A DNA stretch of 64,000 nucleotides from Denitrovibrio acetiphilus DSM 12809 (GTDB lineage Bacteria > Chrysiogenota > Deferribacteres > Deferribacterales > Geovibrionaceae), in the NCBI RefSeq assembly GCF_000025725.1, contig NC_013943.1:3038001-3102000 (forward strand), written 5' to 3'. Below the pieces are notes generated by a model. The model was given only the letters and a program-made list of their open reading frames with translations. It searched no databases and was not told where the DNA came from. The position numbers were made by a program, and so were the translations under genes. This document shows positions 1 through 8,687 of this stretch, in pieces (the stretch's first letter is position 1; each line of letters begins with the position of its first letter).

Positions 1-1
1 A

Positions 2-520
2 GATCTCGAAGAGGTCTGGAGGCAGATAATCCCTAACATACGGCTCAAAAAAGAACTGAGTGAAAACAGCCCGCATATCATACAGATTGTTTCTCAGAAC
101 GAAGTTGTTATACTTGTAGTTTGTGAAGTCAAGTTCGGCGAGGTTCTCGGTATGATGAACCTCTGCATCCCTGCGATAGTTCTTGAACCGGTTCTGGGTA
201 AAATAAGCTCCAGCGACTGGTTAATAGGTGCTAAGAAAGGACTTCAGGGGGAGAAGGAAGACGAGATTATGCATATGCTTAACGATACTGAGGTTCCGAC
301 AAGCATCTATCTCGGTCACAATAAACTTACGATCGAAGATGTTCTGGGGCTTCAGAACGGAGACCTGGTTATGTTTAACGTGAAACAGGACAGACCTGTT
401 GAAATACACTTTAACAACAAACAGAAATTCCTCGGCGAGGTCGGTACTCTCGGGGTTAAAAAAGCAGTTAAGATCACACAATTTATAACGGAGTCAGACG
501 ATGAAAACCCCGCTGAGTGA
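2..520 (+). CDS. fliM: Flagellar motor switch protein FliM, C-terminal part (5' end outside window)
   Basis: The reading frame is open from the window edge to the stop at 518-520 and gives about 172 residues of the C-terminal half of FliM. FliM is a C-ring protein that binds CheY-P and sets rotor direction. The visible part holds the end of the middle domain (up to the WLIGAKKG region) and then a SpoA/FliN-like domain with the pattern PTSIYLG...LTIEDVLGLQNGDLV...VEIHFNNK. The last 20 nt overlap fliY in another frame, which points to translational coupling. Methionines at 152 are internal, not the start. The CheY-binding N-terminus cannot be seen. Confidence 0.92.
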   Translation, partial: DLEEVWRQIIPNIRLKKELSENSPHIIQIVSQNEVVILVVCEVKFGEVLGMMNLCIPAIVLEPVLGKISSSDWLIGAKKGLQGEKEDEIMHMLNDTEVPTSIYLGHNKLTIEDVLGLQNGDLVMFNVKQDRPVEIHFNNKQKFLGEVGTLGVKKAVKITQFITESDDENPAE

Positions 521-1400
521 AAACAGGCACAGCACATTCACAGATGTGGCTAAGGAAGTGTTCCAGTCCACACTGAACAGTATGTTCGACAAAGATATCA
601 AAGTGTCCTTTTCTGAAGTTTCCAGCGGTGGTCCGGATGATCTCGCAGGCGGCTACGAAGGACAGGTGCTTATTATTGTCACTGAAGAAAAATCAGGACT
701 TGAAGCCGGTCTGATGTTTAAAACAGCAGACATAACATTTCTGACAAATCTAATGATGATGATGGATGAGCCAGGTAAGGAATCTCTAGAAGACGACGAC
801 AAAGACGCAATAAAAGAGCTGGCGTCCCAGGCTCTCGCTGCTGTCACTGTGCCTCTTGAGGAAAAAACTCAGGTTAAAGTGTCTTTCAGAATAGACGATG
901 TAATGGTTAATGATGCTCCCGCACTTTTTCAGTCAGATGCTTATATGATAATTGATGCAGACCTCGGGATAGGTGACCAGAATACCACATTCCGTTTCTA
1001 CACCGACATAAATCTTATGAATCTTTTCGGCGGCGGAGACGATGAGGAACCAGATTTCGGCTCAGCGTTCACGTTCCCAGAAGATGACGATGAACCCGCT
1101 ACTGGAGGGTTTGGAGGCGGATATGGCGGAGGTTCTCCATCCAATCTGGATCTCCTGCTTGATATCGATGTTCCGGTTAGTGTAAAAATGGGCTCTACAA
1201 AAATGTTTTTAAAGGATATACTAACTATGGGATCAGGGAATATCATCGAACTGGACGAGTCCGCTGACGAACCTGTTGAACTTGTTATTAATAATAAAGT
1301 CATCGCCAGAGGCGAGGTTGTCATTGTTGATGGTTATTTTGGTTTCCGAATTAAAGAAATTGTCAGTCGTGCAGAAAGAATTAAAAAATTAAAAGATTGA
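501..1400 (+). CDS. fliY: Flagellar motor switch protein FliN/FliY
   Basis: A 299-residue switch protein of the C-ring. Residues ~10-175 resemble the CheC/CheX/FliY phosphatase fold, followed by an acidic, Gly-rich linker (~175-215, many GG and DDDE runs) and a C-terminal SpoA domain (~215-290; LLLDIDVPVSVKMG, then FLKDILTMGSGNIIEL), which is the FliN part. In active CheC/FliY proteins an ExxN signature carries the catalytic Asn; here the equivalent helix reads KELASQAL, so a Ser stands in that place and CheY-P phosphatase activity is doubtful. That fits with a separate cheZ downstream. It overlaps fliM by 20 nt. The name fliY reflects the two-domain build; fliN is the usual database label. 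Confidence 0.88.
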   Translation: MKTPLSENRHSTFTDVAKEVFQSTLNSMFDKDIKVSFSEVSSGGPDDLAGGYEGQVLIIVTEEKSGLEAGLMFKTADITFLTNLMMMMDEPGKESLEDDDKDAIKELASQALAAVTVPLEEKTQVKVSFRIDDVMVNDAPALFQSDAYMIIDADLGIGDQNTTFRFYTDINLMNLFGGGDDEEPDFGSAFTFPEDDDEPATGGFGGGYGGGSPSNLDLLLDIDVPVSVKMGSTKMFLKDILTMGSGNIIELDESADEPVELVINNKVIARGEVVIVDGYFGFRIKEIVSRAERIKKLKD

Positions 1401-1458
1401 CACAGTGTAGTATTTTGGAAATAATATAAGATAAGAGAAACAAGGTGGAGGACCAGAA

Positions 1459-1836
1459 ATGGCTCACGAACACGTTATAATAACAGTGGATGATTCTTCT
1501 ACCATGAGAAGAATTATAAAAAACACCCTCACGAAGCTTGGATTCACCAATGTTCTTGAAGCTGCTAATGGTGTTGAAGGTCTTGATGTGCTTGCGAAAA
1601 ACGACGTTGATATGATAATCACAGACTGGAATATGCCCGAAATGGACGGACTCACCTTTGTAAAGACTATCCGTTCAAAAGAGGAATATAAAGAAACTCC
1701 TATTCTGATGGTTACAACGGAAGCCGCAAAAGAAGACATCCTGACAGCACTCAGAAGCGGTGTGAACAACTATGTTGTTAAACCTTTCACACCGGACACT
1801 CTTCAGGAAAAGGTGAATAAGCTCCTCGGTATTTGA
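1459..1836 (+). CDS. cheY: Chemotaxis response regulator CheY
   Basis: A 125-residue single receiver domain with all catalytic residues visible: acidic pair D11/D12, phospho-acceptor D56 in IITDWNMPEMDG, T86/T87, and K108 in the YVVKPF motif. Phosphorylated CheY binds FliM to change flagellar rotation. A good ribosome site (GGTGGAGG) lies upstream of the ATG at 1459. The gene sits directly after the switch genes and overlaps cheZ at its stop codon, so kinase, regulator, phosphatase and target are encoded side by side. Confidence 0.95.
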   Translation: MAHEHVIITVDDSSTMRRIIKNTLTKLGFTNVLEAANGVEGLDVLAKNDVDMIITDWNMPEMDGLTFVKTIRSKEEYKETPILMVTTEAAKEDILTALRSGVNNYVVKPFTPDTLQEKVNKLLGI

Positions 1837-2471
1837 TGATGTCTGCATACAAAGACATTAATGAGCTTCTGGATATTGCCAGAAGTATAAATGAAGGAAA
1901 TTATGACGTTGCCAGTGTTGATGTTAACGCTGAAAACGAATTATTTCATATCGCCCAGTATTTCAGCGAATCTATAGAAAAACTCCAGACAGTTTATGAC
2001 ACCGTTGAGGACAGCTATGAAGACCTGCCCGGCTTCGAAGACACGCTAAAAGCTATAATCAGCGATGCAAAAACCGCCTCAGAGAATGTTCTGAGCTGTG
2101 TGGACAAAATCACTTTTGTCGGTGATGATATACGTGACAACCTTAAAACCCTTAAGACCCAGGTAGAGGCAAAAAAGTTCGCCCAGACAAGCGGGATAAT
2201 TGACAGACTGAGAGATAAAGCCCTCTCAGGTCAGGATTCATCGTTTGATATTATTGCTTCACTTGAATTTCAGGACATTACCAAGCAAAAAATCGATAAG
2301 CTTGTTAAAATAATATACGACCTTCAGGAAAGACTTTCTCACCTGGTAATAATGTACGGCGTTAAAGAAGATAAGATAGACATTGAGGCGCTGGACAAGA
2401 TCAAATCGAAGAAAGACCTTTTGGAGGATCAGAACCTTGTTGATGAACTTATGAAAGAGTTCGGTCAGTAA
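1836..2471 (+). CDS. cheZ: CheY-P phosphatase CheZ family protein
   Basis: About 211 residues, predicted mostly helical. The segment SLEFQDITKQKI carries the CheZ signature: D148 and Q152 (numbered from the TTG at 1833) have the same four-residue spacing as the catalytic Asp143 and Gln147 of E. coli CheZ (DLTGQ). The C-terminal ~20 residues are acidic and could be the CheY-binding tail. The start is taken as ATG 1836, which overlaps the cheY stop (TGATG); TTG 1833 and ATG 1839 are also possible. CheZ is less common outside Proteobacteria, so the call rests on the motif and position between cheY and cheA. Confidence 0.85.
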   Translation: MMSAYKDINELLDIARSINEGNYDVASVDVNAENELFHIAQYFSESIEKLQTVYDTVEDSYEDLPGFEDTLKAIISDAKTASENVLSCVDKITFVGDDIRDNLKTLKTQVEAKKFAQTSGIIDRLRDKALSGQDSSFDIIASLEFQDITKQKIDKLVKIIYDLQERLSHLVIMYGVKEDKIDIEALDKIKSKKDLLEDQNLVDELMKEFGQ

Positions 2472-2488
2472 GATCTCTGGAGGAAAGC

Positions 2489-4570
2489 ATGAACAACAAC
2501 GATATGCAGGATCTTGTACAGGATTTTATTCTGGAAACTGAAGAAATCATAGAAGCTCTTGATCACGACCTTGTTGAACTTGAAACACGTAAAAACGATC
2601 TTGATCTGCTTAATAAAATATTCAGAGGCGCACATACCATGAAAGGTGCGTCGTCATTTCTGGGTTTCGACAAAATGAGCGGGGTCACCCACCACGCAGA
2701 AGAAATCCTTAACAAACTTAGAAAAAATGAAATTTCCGTCACACCAGGCATTATGGATATTCTGCTTGAGTTCGTAGACATAACAAAAACCATAATCGTT
2801 GACATCAAAAACGGTACAGACGTTGCAGATGTTACTGACCTTATCAACAGGCTCAAACTTGCAAATGAAGGAAAGCTCCCCGGAGCGTCAGATGCAACAA
2901 GATCCGGAGCTCCCGAGGCACCGCAGAAAAATGTTGAGCAGGTGAAAAAAGCAGCGATGTCCATTGAACAGACTATCCGTGTGGATGTTTCCAGACTGGA
3001 CTCTCTGATGAACCTTGTTGGTGAACTCGTTCTCTCCCGTAACCGTATCGGGCAGATCTCCGGAGATCTCGAAAAGAAATTCGAAGGGGAATTCCTCATT
3101 GAGCAACTCATGGAAACCACATCGCAAATAGGACTCATCACGACTGAACTACAGCTTGCTGTAATGAAAACAAGAATGGTTCCTATCGGCAAAGTCTTCA
3201 ATAAGTTCCCAAGAATGGTTCGTGACCTCTGCCGTGATATGGGCAAAGATGTTGATCTTGTCATATCAGGGGAAGAGACAGAACTTGATAAATCTGTTGT
3301 CGAAGAGATAGGGGATCCGCTTATCCACATGATCAGAAACTCTGTGGATCACGGTGTTGAAGTACCTGAAATCAGACGTAAAAGAGGCAAACCTGACAAG
3401 GGGATTGTTAACCTCTCCGCATATCACGAAGGGAACCACATTGTCGTTGAGATCAAAGATGACGGTGCAGGGATGGATGCAGAGGTTCTCAAAGCGAAGG
3501 CCGTTGAAAAGGGCGTCATCACTATTGATGAGGCTAAGAACCTTGACAATGAATCAGCTTACGGTCTCGTTTTTAAACCCGGTTTCTCCACCGCAGCCCA
3601 GATCACAGACGTTTCCGGACGTGGCGTGGGCATGGATGTGGTTAAAACTAACATAGAAAAACTTAACGGTATCATCAACATTGAGTCAGAGTTAGGACAC
3701 GGGACACGTTTCCGTCTGAAACTTCCTCTCACACTCGCAATTATACAAGCGCTGCTTGTTGATGTCTCCGGAGAAATATTTGCTATCCCTCTTGTTTCAG
3801 TTATCGAAACAGTACGCATTAAAGAGACTGAAATTCACAGCTTTGAAGGGCGCGAGGTTCTTAAACTAAGAGACTCCGTTCTCTCGCTTATCAGACTTGA
3901 CGAAATATACGAACTTCAGGAATCACTCAATGATGACATATACGTTGTTGTTGTGGGGCTTGCTGAAAAGAGACTTGGATTTGTTGTTAATAAACTTGTA
4001 GGACAAGAAGAAATTGTCATCAAATCCCTAGGCGACTACCTCAGCGGCAATGAAGGCATCGCAGGCGCAACCATTATGGGTGACGGACGCGTTAGACTTA
4101 TCATAGACGTTGCCGGCGTTATGGAGATAGCTACTAAAATGCCGCGCAGGTTCAGGAAGAAAAAAACTGAATCAACAACAACCAAAAGAAACGATAAAAT
4201 AACAGCTCTTATAGTGGACGACTCTGCCACTGACAGAAAAATAATAAACAGGCTTCTGACATCCACCGGATGGATAGAAAGCAAAGAGGTAACCAGCGGT
4301 AAAGACCTTATCAAAGTTTTTGAAAAGGTTGATCCGGATATAATTATCACAGACATAATGATGCCTGAAATGGATGGGTATGAAGTAGCCAAAGCCCTAA
4401 GAGAAAAGGGTTTTGAAAAACCTATCATAGCTATCTCCGGTCGGTCTGAAATATCCGAGAGGAAAAAAATCTCTGCTGCAGGGATCGACGCCTTTCTGCT
4501 GAAACCTGTCAACCTGCAGTCTATGCTGGATAAAATTGATGAGCTTATGGCGAATTCTCGTAATAAGTAG
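2489..4570 (+). CDS. cheA: Chemotaxis histidine kinase CheA with C-terminal receiver domain
   Basis: A 693-residue hybrid CheA. In order: HPt domain with phospho-His H49 (RGAHTMKGAS), a linker, dimerisation helices (~160-235), GHKL ATPase with N-box (HMIRNSVDHGVE, ~276), DDGAGMD and GRGVGMD motifs, a CheW-like domain (~415-545), and a receiver (~570-690) with phospho-acceptor D622 in IITDIMMPEMDG. It phosphorylates CheY in response to chemoreceptors. The fused receiver may act as a phosphate sink or adaptation module; this is inferred from other CheA-Y fusions. The ATG has a strong GGAGG site. The 3' end overlaps the next small gene by 32 nt. Confidence 0.95.
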   Translation: MNNNDMQDLVQDFILETEEIIEALDHDLVELETRKNDLDLLNKIFRGAHTMKGASSFLGFDKMSGVTHHAEEILNKLRKNEISVTPGIMDILLEFVDITKTIIVDIKNGTDVADVTDLINRLKLANEGKLPGASDATRSGAPEAPQKNVEQVKKAAMSIEQTIRVDVSRLDSLMNLVGELVLSRNRIGQISGDLEKKFEGEFLIEQLMETTSQIGLITTELQLAVMKTRMVPIGKVFNKFPRMVRDLCRDMGKDVDLVISGEETELDKSVVEEIGDPLIHMIRNSVDHGVEVPEIRRKRGKPDKGIVNLSAYHEGNHIVVEIKDDGAGMDAEVLKAKAVEKGVITIDEAKNLDNESAYGLVFKPGFSTAAQITDVSGRGVGMDVVKTNIEKLNGIINIESELGHGTRFRLKLPLTLAIIQALLVDVSGEIFAIPLVSVIETVRIKETEIHSFEGREVLKLRDSVLSLIRLDEIYELQESLNDDIYVVVVGLAEKRLGFVVNKLVGQEEIVIKSLGDYLSGNEGIAGATIMGDGRVRLIIDVAGVMEIATKMPRRFRKKKTESTTTKRNDKITALIVDDSATDRKIINRLLTSTGWIESKEVTSGKDLIKVFEKVDPDIIITDIMMPEMDGYEVAKALREKGFEKPIIAISGRSEISERKKISAAGIDAFLLKPVNLQSMLDKIDELMANSRNK

Positions 4571-4859
4571 CGCATTAACCCTTATATCAATCTCAGCATT
4601 TGCCGATATATATATTTACGAGGTGGTCACTGAAACCAAACGGTTTCAAACCGCCTCAAAAATGAAACCGAACACTTTTCTCAAATACCAGGGCGGAAGC
4701 GATGTTGTCTACGAACTTATCGTTGTTGATAAAATAAAAGGTGATAACTTTGAAGAAGCAGCCAAACAATACAGGCTCGATGAAAACAACTACCGTGCCC
4801 TCTCTCCTAAGGCTTCTAAGCGCCCTGATAATTTTCGCCGCTTTATCTGGTGGCGCTAG
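4539..4859 (+). CDS. Small secreted protein of unknown function
   Basis: A 106-residue product that starts inside the end of cheA (ATG 4539, other frame). The N-terminus is a convincing signal peptide (SLWRILVISSALTLISISAFA, cleavage after AFA), followed by DIYIYEVVTETKRF and a soluble region with no family that I recognise. Its mature style (short beta-strand start, then an EEAAKQYRL-like helix) resembles the start of the next protein, so the two may be related secreted products. Its last 80 nt overlap the OmpA-like gene in another frame, which makes the tail (after ~residue 80) less trustworthy as conserved sequence. Confidence 0.55.
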   Translation: MSLWRILVISSALTLISISAFADIYIYEVVTETKRFQTASKMKPNTFLKYQGGSDVVYELIVVDKIKGDNFEEAAKQYRLDENNYRALSPKASKRPDNFRRFIWWR

Positions 4860-5670
4860 CTACGCAGCGGAAAGGCAAAAATATAAGATCATCGTAACCC
4901 GCCCCGATACAGATGTCACAACCCAGCTCCGTGTATATGCAGAAAACGAAGAAGAAGCACGTGAAAATGTTGCTCTAAACGGATGGCAGATCCTTTCAAT
5001 CGAATTATATCAACCGCCTACAGCTGTTTCAGGTGAGATGAGAGGCTTAACGCCGACATCTGACGGAGAATATTCAATTACAATTACAAAAGTCGGGGAA
5101 GGCTCTGTTAAACCATATGGCACGACTAATGTACCTGCAAACGGCAGCCTAATGATCGAAATGACACCTGATCCGTGCGAAAAGTTAGGAAGCCTAATTT
5201 ATAATGGTCAGAAGCTCACCCCGGAAGGCAACTCACACACTATAGAAAATATAGAAAAAGAAGGTTCTGTGGTGGTGGTTTTTGAAGCTAACGGAACAGA
5301 ATGTGCAGATAATGGTATACTCAGTGCAAATCTTAATGAGCAGGGGGCTATTTACTTTGCTCTTGGCGAATTTCGTAAGGAATTAACTGACAAAGAAATA
5401 AATATTATAAGCAATGCTAACAATGCAAAAAAGTATGTAATAATCGGACATACTGACGATGTGCGTGTTGTACCGAATACAGAATATGCTGACAACTTTG
5501 AACTTTCAGCTAAAAGGGCTGCATTTTTCTTAAACAAACTTACTGAAGCAGGGATTCCGGCAGAAAATGTTCAGACATTAGGGCTCGGCCCCGCTTTTCC
5601 GGCAGCACCAAACAAAAAAAACGGACAACCTCTTAACCGGCGGGCTATACTCTATGAACGAATCAGATAA
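4780..5670 (+). CDS. OmpA-family peptidoglycan-binding protein
   Basis: A 296-residue exported protein. The ATG at 4780 is preferred because it gives a classical signal peptide (LLRLLSALIIFAALSGGASYA, cleavage before AER); an earlier GTG at 4741 would add 13 poor residues. Residues ~20-60 form a small alpha/beta module rich in Glu. The C-terminal ~105 residues form an OmpA/MotB-like domain with IIGHTDD, NFELSAKRA and a final LNRRAILYE, the typical peptidoglycan-contact pattern. It probably anchors something to the cell wall in the periplasm. Location after cheA suggests a motility link, but it is not MotB: it has no inner-membrane helix other than the signal peptide. Confidence 0.8.
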   Translation: MKTTTVPSLLRLLSALIIFAALSGGASYAAERQKYKIIVTRPDTDVTTQLRVYAENEEEARENVALNGWQILSIELYQPPTAVSGEMRGLTPTSDGEYSITITKVGEGSVKPYGTTNVPANGSLMIEMTPDPCEKLGSLIYNGQKLTPEGNSHTIENIEKEGSVVVVFEANGTECADNGILSANLNEQGAIYFALGEFRKELTDKEINIISNANNAKKYVIIGHTDDVRVVPNTEYADNFELSAKRAAFFLNKLTEAGIPAENVQTLGLGPAFPAAPNKKNGQPLNRRAILYERIR

Positions 5671-6631
5671 CAAAATAACCTATCAGGATTTCTTCAATAT
5701 AAAGCTAAAAAAGTTTTACGAATACGTCACTGATGTCATGCATGACTTTTCATATGCAATACACAGAAACCTTAAAGAAGACGAAAATAAAAGACGTGTT
5801 GAAATATGGCGTTCATCAAAAAATGAAAACGTTAACGCACTAATCTGGCTGGAAATAGTTAAAGGCGGAGCAGAGATTGATCATTACATAGCTACTGATG
5901 TTCTCCGCACTATGAACGAAGAGGGTATGCTGAAACTCTTCTTCTTCACCAATGCAGACATTTCTGCGGACATGAAGGATGTTCTGGACGGGAAAGATCA
6001 CTACGTTTTCACACCTAAAGATATCATAGAGACTATCGAAGCCCTTGAGCTTAAAAAGCTTTCAGGCTCTGGCAAGAAACGTAAAAATGTCAAAGTTCCG
6101 TCTGGAAGGCTTGTGATAAGAAACTATCTAAAGAACCACCAGCTGAAAGGAAAAAAAGTTTTTGTAAATACGAGCACACTGTCAGATCTGGCAGAAAACT
6201 ATCTGCACCTCGCCAGAGAAACCTTTAATGAAGTTGACAGGATTGATGATATCAACAACCTTACACCAGAAGTGAAGGACAGATTTCGTAATCTTCAGAC
6301 AAAACTTCTTCCGGAACTGAGAAAAACGCTTTATTTCAGATTCACTGAACGTTTCAGCTATCTGTCGCAAACCATATACAACATAGTCCAGAATCTTGTT
6401 ATGTACATTGGATCACTAATTGAAATGGAATCAGAAGAGCAGATGAACAAAGCAAGGGATGTTGTCGAAAATGAGCTGGATGTTCTTCGTAATATTGACG
6501 AAAAACTTGAAGAGTTTTATACAGAACAAATGAAAAAGACTGTAAGACTCAGCTACAATCTACTCTACATTTCAATAGCTATCATATCATTTATGATCGT
6601 ATTTTATCTCATCATGGTAAAATCAAAGTAA
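5654..6631 (+). CDS. Tail-anchored membrane protein with possible Mrr-like N-terminal fold
   Basis: A 325-residue protein with no signal peptide and a single hydrophobic C-terminal helix (~299-321, LLYISIAIISFMIVFYLIMV), so it is probably tail-anchored with the bulk in the cytoplasm. Residues ~45-135 (ALIWLEIVKGG, then LKLFFFTNADIS, then HYVFTPKDIIETIEAL) follow the strand-helix order of Mrr-type restriction-endonuclease folds, where the ExK-like LEIVK would be the active-site strand; this is a weak visual match only. Residues ~185-295 look helical or coiled coil. It overlaps the OmpA gene by 17 nt and closes this sub-cluster. Function unknown. Confidence 0.7.
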   Translation: MNESDNKITYQDFFNIKLKKFYEYVTDVMHDFSYAIHRNLKEDENKRRVEIWRSSKNENVNALIWLEIVKGGAEIDHYIATDVLRTMNEEGMLKLFFFTNADISADMKDVLDGKDHYVFTPKDIIETIEALELKKLSGSGKKRKNVKVPSGRLVIRNYLKNHQLKGKKVFVNTSTLSDLAENYLHLARETFNEVDRIDDINNLTPEVKDRFRNLQTKLLPELRKTLYFRFTERFSYLSQTIYNIVQNLVMYIGSLIEMESEEQMNKARDVVENELDVLRNIDEKLEEFYTEQMKKTVRLSYNLLYISIAIISFMIVFYLIMVKSK

Positions 6632-6775
6632 GGTTTTATCAAAGCTTAATTTTTTATTCCTCCAAAGCGTTTGATTTTTACCCAGCAATGAATTAAACTT
6701 ACTGTAACATATAGTCTTTAAAAACAAGGCTGTATAATGCTTTCATTAAAATACATAACCGGAACGTGACAGACA

Positions 6776-8350
6776 ATGGAATATAGCAGCGAAATATTAA
6801 ATTTTATCAGCGAGATAGTGCTGGTTGTAAATGATAAATTTCAGATACAATACTGCAGTCCGCAGGTAAAGCAGCTTACAGGCAAGGGTCCGGAAAAAAT
6901 GACAGGCAAGAAATGTCATATGGTCATGTTTAACAAAATGGAACCTTGTAAGGACTGTCAGCTCGCTAAACTTAAAGACAATAGGATTCCTCTGGATATC
7001 GAGCATGACACTATCACACACCGCGGTTTCCGGAAACTTTTCTCAGCTAAATTCATCAAGCTTGAAGATAATGCATATGCTGAAATCCTCAGCGACATAA
7101 CCAGTACAAAAAAACTTATAGATAAACTCACCCGCCACTCGAAAGAACTTAAGGCATCAAACGTCATACTGAACCTTAAGCGGAAGGAAACCGAGAAAGA
7201 ACACAGATTCATACTTCGAACAATAAACTCTCTCAATGACGGTGTTATGGTCGTTAACCCTGACCTTACTATAAATGTTTCAAACTCCAGCCTCATTGAT
7301 ATGTGCAGTCTGGAGGGGAAAAAGACTCCGGAGATGAGATGCTACGAAGTTTACGGCTATACAGAACAGTGTAAAGACTGTCCGCTGCTTGACCCGAAAA
7401 ACACACGAGCCTTCCGGGAAGCACATGGTAAGAAACTCACTGTCACAATGAATCATTTCGACAGATATATTGTGGAAAGTCTCCGTGACACCACAAAAGA
7501 GCTTAAACTTATAGATGAAATAAAAAACCAGCAGTCTGTACTGCATGAGAAACAAAGACAGATGAGCCTTCTCAACGAAGACCTACTCAGAATGAATGAT
7601 AAGCTCAAAGTTGCACACAAAATAATTGACGAAGAGCTGACACAGGTTGGTCAGATACAGGCAAGCCTTCTGCCGGAAACACTACCGCAGATAGAGGGCT
7701 ATGACTTCGGCGCTTTCTATACCCCTGCTGAACACGCAGGCGGTGATTATTATGACTGTATAGAAATGAGCAACGGATACTGGGGGCTCGGCGTGGCAGA
7801 TGTTTCAGGTCACGGTATACCTGCATCAGTCATAATGGCTATAACCCGTGCTATAATGCGTTCATACACTTACGACGTAATATCCTCATCAGAAGCCGTC
7901 GCCATGGTGAACGAGATATTATGTGACAACATACACACAAATGACTTTGTTACAATGTTTTACACTGTTTTCAATTCCAAAAACGGAACCCTGAACTATG
8001 CAAGCGCAGGGCACAACCCCTTACTTTTTTATGACAAGTCTGAGATGCTTGTTAAGAAAATTTCGTGTCACGGAATGTTTCTTGGGGCGTTTGATATGGT
8101 AGACTATGAAGAAGGGGAACTGGAAATTGACTCCGGTGACATTGTTTTCCTATATACTGACGGACTTAACGAAGCGATGAACCGCAGCAGAGAGCAGTAC
8201 GGATATGATCAGCTCATCTCAAAGATAATGATGTTTGCGAGTCTCCCCGTCAGTGAAATGATTGAGAACATTATGGAAGATGTCCGGAACTTTACACAGG
8301 GACACCCTTTCGAAGACGATATTACGATATTGGCTTTCAAAAAACTCTAA
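6776..8350 (+). CDS. PAS-PAS-PP2C serine phosphatase (RsbU/SpoIIE type)
   Basis: A 524-residue cytoplasmic protein. Two PAS domains (~8-115 and ~145-245) each carry a three-cysteine pattern: C-x10-C-x2-C (CHMVMFNKMEPCKDC) and C-x9-C-x2-C (CYEVYGYTEQCKDC), seen in some redox or metal-linked PAS sensors. A coiled coil (~245-300) leads to a SpoIIE/PP2C phosphatase domain (~300-522) with metal-binding motifs AGGDYYD, GVADVSGHG, FLYTDGLNEA and FEDDITIL. Such enzymes dephosphorylate STAS anti-anti-sigma proteins, and the next gene encodes one. A TATAAT at 6733-6738 in the 144-bp upstream gap could be part of its promoter. Confidence 0.9.
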   Translation: MEYSSEILNFISEIVLVVNDKFQIQYCSPQVKQLTGKGPEKMTGKKCHMVMFNKMEPCKDCQLAKLKDNRIPLDIEHDTITHRGFRKLFSAKFIKLEDNAYAEILSDITSTKKLIDKLTRHSKELKASNVILNLKRKETEKEHRFILRTINSLNDGVMVVNPDLTINVSNSSLIDMCSLEGKKTPEMRCYEVYGYTEQCKDCPLLDPKNTRAFREAHGKKLTVTMNHFDRYIVESLRDTTKELKLIDEIKNQQSVLHEKQRQMSLLNEDLLRMNDKLKVAHKIIDEELTQVGQIQASLLPETLPQIEGYDFGAFYTPAEHAGGDYYDCIEMSNGYWGLGVADVSGHGIPASVIMAITRAIMRSYTYDVISSSEAVAMVNEILCDNIHTNDFVTMFYTVFNSKNGTLNYASAGHNPLLFYDKSEMLVKKISCHGMFLGAFDMVDYEEGELEIDSGDIVFLYTDGLNEAMNRSREQYGYDQLISKIMMFASLPVSEMIENIMEDVRNFTQGHPFEDDITILAFKKL

Positions 8351-8363
8351 GGAGGATCTTATT

Positions 8364-8684
8364 ATGTTTGAAGTACAGGACAAAGGGGACAAAAAGCTTG
8401 TTTTTGTCAAAGGGGAAGTTAACGCTCAGACAGGCAGCGAACTGAAAAAAAACATTCTCGATATTTTCAACAGTGCAAATACCGTTGTGCTCTCTTTCAA
8501 AGGTGTTGTCTATATGAACAGTTCTGGTCTCAGAGAGATAATCGACCTTTTGAAGAACGCTAACAAAACCAAAAAGACTCTCATGCTCTGTGAAATGACT
8601 CCTGATATCAGAGAGATGTTTACTTTCACAGGTCTGGATAAAGTTTTCAAAATATATGATACGCAAGCTCAAGCTCTGGGGTAA
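8364..8684 (+). CDS. STAS-domain anti-sigma factor antagonist
   Basis: A 106-residue single STAS domain of the SpoIIAA/RsbV family. The ATG at 8364 follows a perfect AGGAGG (8350-8355); upstream codons belong to the phosphatase 3' end. The phospho-site loop reads YMNSSGLREI, so S53 matches the regulatory Ser58 of SpoIIAA while Asn replaces the preceding Asp. Expected role: substrate of the PP2C phosphatase just upstream and partner of an anti-sigma-type kinase, which is not present in this window. The spacing of 13 nt after the phosphatase supports an operon. Confidence 0.9.
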   Translation: MFEVQDKGDKKLVFVKGEVNAQTGSELKKNILDIFNSANTVVLSFKGVVYMNSSGLREIIDLLKNANKTKKTLMLCEMTPDIREMFTFTGLDKVFKIYDTQAQALG

Positions 8685-8687
8685 ATT

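Noticed and set aside
2563-3330. 255-residue open frame on the - strand inside cheA
   Set aside because: Shadow of cheA; Ser-rich translation without domain features, and cheA is unmistakable there.
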